A stretch of DNA of 64,000 nt from positions 87,663 to 151,662 of the forward strand of contig JAPPII010000022.1 in the NCBI GenBank assembly GCA_028820845.1, given 5' to 3'. The position numbers and the translations under genes are program-made. The stretch is from Candidatus Poribacteria bacterium (GTDB lineage Bacteria > Poribacteria > WGA-4E > WGA-3G). Shown one piece after another: positions 59,043-64,000 of the stretch (positions within the stretch are counted from its first letter, which is position 1; each line of letters starts with the position of its first letter). The notes under the pieces were generated by a model, which saw nothing but the letters and a program-made list of their open reading frames with translations, did no database searches and had not been told where the DNA came from.

Positions 59043-59828
59043 ATGATACATGATGTCCTAACGCGAATCATGTACGCCATAGGAGTGCTATTCATTATTG
59101 CGCTATTTGTGACCTCGGCTGAAGCCGTTGAAGAATTAATGGTTTCCCAACTCAACGGTGGTGTCCAGTATTGGTGGGAAGTTGAGGAATTCGAGGAACG
59201 AGATGAAGACGTATTCTTTCTCAATGATGAAAAGGGACACCTTGTTGATGACTTGAAGGGTGCCTCTGGCGATGCATACCTCGTGCATAATTCACCGAAC
59301 CCACCAAATAACCTGCCTCCAGCAGAGGATGTCTTTTTTGTGAAGTATACAATTGACGGTATTGCTTCAGGGGGCACTTACTTTGTCTGGTCAAGGGTAT
59401 CTTGGGATCGAAATCCAAGCGGTCGGGCTCACAACTCCTTCTTTGTTCAGGTGAATGGAACGCCTGACCTCGGAAAGTTCGATCGACACATCAACACACT
59501 TGGGGATGCGACTTGGCTCGACAAGTGGGATGACAACAACCCCTGGACATGGGCTGGGGACTCCGCACAACCACAGGCGTTGCAAGGGCAGGCAGGTGGC
59601 GGTCTCCAAAACGGTTGGAAAACGCGACTCGATGCTGGCGAGAATACGGTGACGATCTATCACCGTGAAGGTGGACTGAATGCCCAAACCATGTGTTCCG
59701 ATGTGTTGATGGTCTCGACGGTCGATTTTATACCGACAGACGACGATTTCGCCCAAGCGGTACCACTGCCTGTCGAACCGAAGAATAAGCTGGCGACGGT
59801 TTGGGGGCGAATGAAAACTGGGAATTAG
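59043..59828 (+). CDS. Secreted carbohydrate-binding-like protein with K-L-A-T-V-W tail motif
   Basis: The 261-residue product has a signal peptide or anchor (hydrophobic 10-28, TSAEAVEE). The body resembles a CBM6-like jelly roll: YWWEVEEFEERDEDVFF, YFVWSRVSWDRNPSGRAHNSFFVQVNG, LDAGENTVTIYHREGGLNAQ, CSDVLMVSTVDFIPT. Aromatic and Asn residues suited to sugar binding are frequent. It ends VEPKNKLATVWGRMKTGN. A TAGGAGGAAC ribosome site precedes the ATG. It is transcribed alone from a perfect consensus promoter. Confidence 0.82.
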   Translation: MIHDVLTRIMYAIGVLFIIALFVTSAEAVEELMVSQLNGGVQYWWEVEEFEERDEDVFFLNDEKGHLVDDLKGASGDAYLVHNSPNPPNNLPPAEDVFFVKYTIDGIASGGTYFVWSRVSWDRNPSGRAHNSFFVQVNGTPDLGKFDRHINTLGDATWLDKWDDNNPWTWAGDSAQPQALQGQAGGGLQNGWKTRLDAGENTVTIYHREGGLNAQTMCSDVLMVSTVDFIPTDDDFAQAVPLPVEPKNKLATVWGRMKTGN

Positions 59829-59888
59829 AGTAGATTTTAGAATTAATTTTACACTTTGCGTAAGTGCGATTTCATGAACATTAAGAAT

Positions 59889-60028
59889 TTAAATCGGTAA
59901 TTCCAATTTTCCCCAAACTCAGTAGGTGCGGTTTGTAACCGCTTTTCCCCAAACTCAGTAGGTGCGGTTTGTAACCGCACCGGACCTTACCGAATTATTT
60001 ATTTAAACTTCATCTAACCGCACCTACC
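59889..60028. repeat. 36-base tandem duplication carrying the GGTGCGGTT palindrome
   Basis: A 36-base unit at 59907-59942 (starts TTTTCCCCAAACTCAGTAGG, ends GTAACCGC) is repeated exactly at 59943-59978 and completed to AACCGCACC. A half copy (AACCGCACCTACCGG) lies at 60016-60030. On the minus strand the left edge reads V-W-G-K-L-E-L-P-I-stop (59889-59918), which resembles a decayed tail motif, though it is short enough to be chance. No gene lies in 59829-60057. Confidence 0.6.
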
Positions 60029-60057
60029 GGAGGGTGTTTGAGAAGGAAAGTGAACGT

Positions 60058-60873
60058 ATGGCTACACCCAAGCGGGTGCTTGTTACAGGTGCGACGGGAC
60101 AGATTGGTTACATGACATACAAACGGCTGGAGGAACAGCCAGAGAAGTACGATGCGTCCGCACTCGACTACAAACGCGAGCCGTCTGTGCGCGTTCCGGG
60201 GGCATGGACGCTTGAAATTCCTGATGAGAAATTCAGCCTGTGCGATATTTCTGATTTTGATCAGGTGCAACAAGCCGTTGAAGGTATGGACGTTGTCGCA
60301 CATCTTGCCGCAGATCCGAGCGGAGAGAGTTGGGAGAGTTTGCTAAATAACAACATCATTGGGACTTACAATGTCTTTGAGGCGTGCAAAGTCGCCGGTG
60401 TTGGACGTATCGTCGCCGCCAGCAGTATTACCGTCTCACAGGGGCATCGCGATCAAGAGCCGTACAAGGCAATGGTGGAACGCCGACATGCCGACATACC
60501 CGACGATGTAGAGATGATTACGCCGGATATACCGGCAGAACCGAGAGGGCTATACGCTTCAACGAAAGTGTGGACGGAGTCTTTGGCGCGAACATACTCC
60601 CATCGTCATGGGATGTCGTGTATCTGTGTCCGCATCGGTCAAGTTGAACGGGATCGTCCGCGTCCCCCACAGGGTGCCGACATCTACGTGAGCCAACGCG
60701 ATATTGTCCAGATATTCGAGCGGTGCATCAATGCTGAGGATAGTTTGCGATTTGAGATTTTCTACGGCATGTCAAACAACGATTTACGTTGGGTGGACAT
60801 CTCGAATGCAAAGCGAAAGGTTGGGTTTGTCCCACGGGATCGAGCAGAAGATAGTCACGACTACGACGCGTAG
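60058..60873 (+). CDS. NAD-dependent epimerase/dehydratase (extended SDR)
   Basis: The 271-residue product shows the Rossmann motif VTGATGQIGYM at residues 8-18, AHLAADPSG after the third strand, and the active-site pair Y-x-x-x-K in LYASTKVWTE. Ser/Thr of the catalytic set is in AASSITVSQGH. It probably acts on a nucleotide sugar or uronate. ATG 60058 is the family-like start, with AAGGAAAG upstream; an ATG at 60034 would begin in repeat sequence. The gene stands alone. Confidence 0.9.
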   Translation: MATPKRVLVTGATGQIGYMTYKRLEEQPEKYDASALDYKREPSVRVPGAWTLEIPDEKFSLCDISDFDQVQQAVEGMDVVAHLAADPSGESWESLLNNNIIGTYNVFEACKVAGVGRIVAASSITVSQGHRDQEPYKAMVERRHADIPDDVEMITPDIPAEPRGLYASTKVWTESLARTYSHRHGMSCICVRIGQVERDRPRPPQGADIYVSQRDIVQIFERCINAEDSLRFEIFYGMSNNDLRWVDISNAKRKVGFVPRDRAEDSHDYDA

Positions 60874-60895
60874 GTAAGAATGCCTCTTGGTAGGA

Positions 60896-61149
60896 GCGAG
60901 CTGTGCTCGCGATCTCTAAGAATTACTAACGACCAAAATTGTAGCACAAACTGTTAGTTTGTGGCTTTGCTAACATCTGGAAGCCCGGATTTAGTCTGGG
61001 AATAGACGAAATCCATAGCGCAGGTCGCGTGTGGACTTGCGGGACAATGTATTACATTCTTGTTCGGGAGTGTTTAGGTGACTCGCGTCCCCAACAAGTT
61101 GGGGCATCCCGAAAGGTTACCGAAATGTCGCGAGCGGAGCTCGCTCCTA
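60896..61149. repeat. Cluster of palindromic repeats in a 318-base gene-free region
   Basis: GCGAGC-TGT-GCTCGC at 60896-60910, CACAAACTGTTAGTTTGTG at 60945-60963, CCCCAACAAGTTGGGG at 61089-61104, and GCGAGC-GGA-GCTCGC at 61130-61144. TAGGAGCGAGC at the left and GCTCGCTCCTA at the right are inverted copies. No promoter was recognised. A GGAGG ribosome site near 61179 serves the next gene. Confidence 0.6.
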
Positions 61150-61191
61150 CAGAAGAAACTATACACATAAAACAAATGGAGGAATTCGGGG

Positions 61192-62400
61192 ATGGCGAAA
61201 ACGGTTTGCATTGTTGGAACAATGGATACAAAAGGTGTAGAATTCGCATTCATTAAATCGCAGATAGAATCAGCCGGGGTATCAACGTGTGTTATCAATA
61301 CAGGGATATTGGGCGAACCGCAATTAAACCCGGACGTTTCTGCAGATGAAGTCGCACAGGCAGGGGGTTCATCGCTACAAGCGTTGCGAGACGAAGGCGA
61401 CCGCGGGAACAGTGTCGCTGTGATGGCGCAAGGTGCCGCCACGCTTGTTGCTGAGGGACACGCTGCAGGCGAAATTGATGGGATCATCTCGCTCGGCGGC
61501 TCCGCAGGGACGACCATCGGCACGACGGCGATGCAGGCGGTGCCTGTCGGTGTCCCGAAAATTATGGTCTCAACCTTGGCATCGGGTGATACGAGTCCGT
61601 ATGTGCAGTCGAAAGATATTTGTATGATGTACTCTGTCGTAGATATTGCGGGCATCAACCGTTTGTCACGGCAGATTCTCGCCAACGCTGCTGGCGCGAT
61701 TGTCGGGATGGTGAACGCCGAGGCACCCGCAGCAACAGCGGACAAACCGCTCATCGCAGCGACAATGTTCGGCGTGACGACCCCGTGTGTTACAAAGGCA
61801 CGCGAAGTCCTTGAAGCCGCTGGCTATGAAGTGCTTGTTTTCCACGCAACCGGTACCGGTGGACAGGCGATGGAGGATCTTGTGAAAGGCGGATTCCTCG
61901 CCGGTGTGTTAGACGTAACGACGACAGAGCTCGCCGATGAATTGGTAGGCGGAGTCCTCAGTGCGGGGCCTGACCGATTGGAAGCCGCGGGAGAAACCGG
62001 AGTGCCGCAAGTCGTCGCGCCGGGAGCATTGGATATGGTGAACTTCGGTCCGCCGGATACGGTCCCAGAGCAATTCAGCGATCGGCTGTTCTATCAGCAC
62101 AATCCGACGGTAACACTCATGCGGACGACGCCTGAAGAGACTGCCGAACTCGGACGGATTATGGCGCGTAAACTCAGTGAAGCAAAAGGGCCTACGACGG
62201 TTATAATTCCAACACGCGGTGTCTCGGCGATTGACCAAACCGGGCAGCCCTTTGATTCCCCTGAAGCGCGGGCGGCGTGGATTGAGAACCTAAAGGCACA
62301 CATCGGAGACAATGTTACGGTTATTGAGATGGACGCGCACATCAATGACGATGAATTCGCAACCCAGCTCGCAGAGACGTTGTTGGCAAGTATACAATAA
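61192..62400 (+). CDS. UPF0261/Tm-1-like ATP-binding-domain protein
   Basis: The 402-residue product matches UPF0261, related to the N-terminal part of the tomato Tm-1 resistance protein. Diagnostic segments are VCIVGTMDTKGVEFAFIKSQI, GIISLGGSAGTTIGTTAMQAVPVGVPKIMVSTLASGDTSPYV (read in pieces), and LFVHATGTGG-like VFHATGTGGQAMEDLV. The fold binds ATP in Tm-1; the bacterial role is unknown. GGAGG lies about nine bases before the ATG. The PhyH gene starts 12 bases after the stop, so both form one unit. Confidence 0.93.
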   Translation: MAKTVCIVGTMDTKGVEFAFIKSQIESAGVSTCVINTGILGEPQLNPDVSADEVAQAGGSSLQALRDEGDRGNSVAVMAQGAATLVAEGHAAGEIDGIISLGGSAGTTIGTTAMQAVPVGVPKIMVSTLASGDTSPYVQSKDICMMYSVVDIAGINRLSRQILANAAGAIVGMVNAEAPAATADKPLIAATMFGVTTPCVTKAREVLEAAGYEVLVFHATGTGGQAMEDLVKGGFLAGVLDVTTTELADELVGGVLSAGPDRLEAAGETGVPQVVAPGALDMVNFGPPDTVPEQFSDRLFYQHNPTVTLMRTTPEETAELGRIMARKLSEAKGPTTVIIPTRGVSAIDQTGQPFDSPEARAAWIENLKAHIGDNVTVIEMDAHINDDEFATQLAETLLASIQ

Positions 62401-62412
62401 AGAGGAAACATA

Positions 62413-63315
62413 ATGCCGAAAACCTATAGAACACTCACAGAATCAGACGTTAGTCACTTCATTGAGAAAGGACATGTTATTCTGAAAGGCTGCTTCTCAC
62501 GCGAGTTAGCGGAAGAGTGGCGCGCCTTCGCTTTTAAGCGGCTCGGTTATGACCCCGACGATCCGACGACATGGGAACAACCCCGTGTGCATCTACCTTC
62601 CATGAATCGGGTGCTAATTGAGGATGTCGCACCGAGGGCTTATGATGCCATCTGTGATCTACTCGGCGGCGAAGACAGGATTACCAATTTTTGGAGCGAC
62701 GCAAAGCCAGGATGGAGTGACGGCTTTATTATCAACTTCGGATTAGGGGCAGACCAACCGTGGCAACCGCCTTCCCCAGAAGTCGGGGGTTGGCATAAAG
62801 ATGGCGATTTCTTCCGACACTTTCTCGATAGTCCAGAACAAGGGTTGCTGACGATTGTCGTCTGGTCGGACATTTATCCAAAAAGCGGTGGGACGTTTGT
62901 GGCGTGTGATTCAGTCCAGCATGTCGCACAACGACTCTATGAGCACCCAGAAGGGTTGTTACCGAGCGGTTTCGGGCAGCTCATTGGCAAATGCAAAGAC
63001 TTTGTAGAAATTACGGGAGAAGCGGGAGATGTTGTGCTGCTACATCCGTTCATCTTGCACGCCGCTTCACAGAACCCTTCCGGTCGCGCCCGTTTCATCA
63101 CCAACCCACCCGTTGCCCTCAAGGCGCCGATGAATTTCAACCGTGAGGATCCAGACGATTTCTCACCCGTGGAATTGGGAGTCCTGCACGGGTTAGGGAA
63201 AGACCGCCTCGATTTCAAGCCGACAGCACCACGGGAACGCCTCGTACCAGAGCGTCTCAAGCGTCAACAGAAGATGCTTGAAGAGCAGAAGAAACGACTG
63301 GAGCTGGAGGAATAG
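62413..63315 (+). CDS. PhyH-family Fe(II)/2-oxoglutarate dioxygenase
   Basis: The 300-residue product has the proximal ligands H128-x-D130 in GGWHKDGDF, the distal His probably H216 (HPFILHAAS) and the oxoglutarate Arg in GRARFIT. The core VVWSDIYPKSGGTFV and the N-terminal SDVSHFIEKGHVILKGCFS are family-like. Its C-terminal 40 residues are charged and helical. An AGAGGAAA site precedes the start. It is translated with the UPF0261 protein, a combination that may indicate a shared catabolic step. Confidence 0.9.
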   Translation: MPKTYRTLTESDVSHFIEKGHVILKGCFSRELAEEWRAFAFKRLGYDPDDPTTWEQPRVHLPSMNRVLIEDVAPRAYDAICDLLGGEDRITNFWSDAKPGWSDGFIINFGLGADQPWQPPSPEVGGWHKDGDFFRHFLDSPEQGLLTIVVWSDIYPKSGGTFVACDSVQHVAQRLYEHPEGLLPSGFGQLIGKCKDFVEITGEAGDVVLLHPFILHAASQNPSGRARFITNPPVALKAPMNFNREDPDDFSPVELGVLHGLGKDRLDFKPTAPRERLVPERLKRQQKMLEEQKKRLELEE

Positions 63316-63410
63316 GGGTTTTGGGTTATATAAATTGACGGGCAATGAATGGTTTCCCTACTACAAACGGGAGATCGGTTCGTAGTAGTGCGATTTATCG
63401 CACGTTTACT

Positions 63411-63761
63411 TCATTGAGACGCTGCTTTTTGGGGGTCTTGTGATGTCGGTGAGAGTGTAGGTTGCTTTTTCCGTAAAGCAATGATTGATACAACCAAAGC
63501 ACCAATAGCACAGATAGCTACCCCCCAGTCTTTTATTTTAGAAAAAGCGAGGCTGAGTCCACGCAGCTCTGCAATACTCGTTTCGACTGTCCGCAGCCGA
63601 GCGTCTAAACCGTCTATTTTTTTCTCAATTATAGCGATCTCTGCTTTGACTTCCTCTTTGACAACCAAGCGTATCTTGTCAAGGTCGGCATCCGTCAACT
63701 CACCCAAAGCAGGTACAGCAATCACAGAGAAGAGTATGGATAGCGCGAGTATCGTTTTCAT
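63411..63761 (-). CDS. Small coiled-coil membrane protein
   Basis: The 116-residue product has a signal peptide (MKTILALSILFSVIAVPALG), a coiled coil (about 25-75, KEEVKAEIAIIEKKIDGLDARL) and one C-terminal membrane helix (about 79-96, WGVAICAIGALVVSIIAL), followed by a short basic tail. This is the shape of a membrane-bound oligomeric tether. No family was recognised. Its promoter is at 63826-63854. Confidence 0.7.
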   Translation of the reverse strand: MKTILALSILFSVIAVPALGELTDADLDKIRLVVKEEVKAEIAIIEKKIDGLDARLRTVETSIAELRGLSLAFSKIKDWGVAICAIGALVVSIIALRKKQPTLSPTSQDPQKAASQ

Positions 63762-63825
63762 AAGATATTCCAGTGCCAGTTTGTTTTATTCCGCTACCGC
63801 GGTGGAGTGAATTTTACCATAAATA

Positions 63826-63854
63826 GTATAGCAGATTCAAGAACACTTGGCAAG
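63826..63854 (-). promoter_or_regulatory. Promoter for the coiled-coil membrane protein
   Basis: On the minus strand TTGCCA (63849-63854), a 17-base spacer ending in TGC, TATACT (63826-63831). Confidence 0.65.
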
Positions 63855-63934
63855 TTGTTTTTTCACATTCGGCAGTATCATTTCGCGATTCAGACAAACA
63901 TCCCACAACCCCTCCACAATTATCAATCCCACGT

Positions 63935-63955
63935 AACTTACAACTTATAACTTAC
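63935..63955. repeat. Short heptad array
   Basis: Three units: AACTTAC, AACTTAT, AACTTAC. No gene is seen between 63855 and the window end. Confidence 0.55.
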
Positions 63956-64000
63956 TAAAGTTTGGACTGTATTGTAAAGTTATGCTGCCTCGTCAAAAGG

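Noticed and set aside
1816..59828. Tail motif as PEP-CTERM, LPXTG or type IX C-terminal domain
   Set aside because: There is no membrane helix, no Arg-rich end and no LPxTG; the conserved part is about 15 residues, far shorter than a type IX domain.
1..64000. tRNA, rRNA, riboswitch or attachment sites
   Set aside because: Reading both strands by eye showed no cloverleaf with a conserved T-loop, no ribosomal segment and no recognisable riboswitch core; a covariance-model scan would be decisive.

Overview
The window is bacterial chromosome with about 45 protein genes on both strands. No tRNA, rRNA, CRISPR array, integrase or prophage gene was recognised. The gene mix is several phytanoyl-CoA-dioxygenase-like (PhyH) proteins, two arylsulfatase-type sulfatases, secreted LamG-like proteins, TPR/WD40/HEAT proteins, a Tm-1-like protein and DUF433/DUF5615 remnants. 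It resembles candidate phylum Poribacteria or a related uncultured PVC-like marine lineage; this is an inference from gene content only. Promoters fit the ordinary sigma-70 consensus (several are TTGACA, 17 bases, TATAAT), and Shine-Dalgarno sites are frequent but not universal.

Layout. 1-2643: BatA-like VWA protein and bactofilin-like membrane protein, divergent from a secreted LamG protein. 2644-3660: decayed IS200/IS605 tnpB with a strongly folded leader. 3675-8560: TPR protein, transketolase, cytochrome c, a probable selenocysteine-containing thioredoxin-like protein, Yip1-like protein. 8752-14069: large glutamine-rich DUF4175-like protein, PPK2, PhyH protein. 14137-18101: two secreted tail-motif proteins, a PhyH protein lacking the iron-ligand Asp, a sulfatase. 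18292-23087: FRG-domain protein with a large TPR partner, second sulfatase, DUF433 antitoxin with a truncated toxin. 23077-28601: PhyH-HEAT fusion, 2-hydroxyacid dehydrogenase, and an XPB-like helicase with a DUF790/Bax1-like nuclease. 28718-35906: WD40 propeller, serine hydrolase, glycosidase-like protein, TPR lipoprotein, APH-family kinase, ABC-F ATPase. 36169-41058: MarR regulator, ECF sigma factor, ftsY, cytochrome P460 lipoprotein and a diheme cytochrome-porin fusion. 41372-49491: alpha-2-macroglobulin and penicillin-binding protein 1C. 49514-52384: three tail-motif proteins and DUF423. 52658-63761: EF-G paralogue, nuclease-like protein, aldehyde dehydrogenase, enolase-superfamily protein, GspG pseudopilin, another tail-motif protein, SDR epimerase, UPF0261 protein, PhyH protein and a small coiled-coil membrane protein.

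The main discoveries are these. (1) Seven intact secreted proteins and one gene remnant end in the same short, non-hydrophobic tail, roughly V-[ED]-P-x-x-K-[LM]-[AT]-T-T-W-G-x-[LVM]-K. It looks like an undescribed C-terminal sorting, anchoring or processing signal. (2) A thioredoxin-like gene has an in-frame UGA exactly at the catalytic cysteine, followed by a SECIS-like hairpin. (3) Tandem 7-base repeats fill gaps between genes, often containing the upstream stop codon and abutting the next start. They have also entered the pbpC coding region as two arrays in opposite orientation. (4) Several families of palindromic repeats recur, and one family lies as a pair in the 5' leaders of two tail-motif transcription units.
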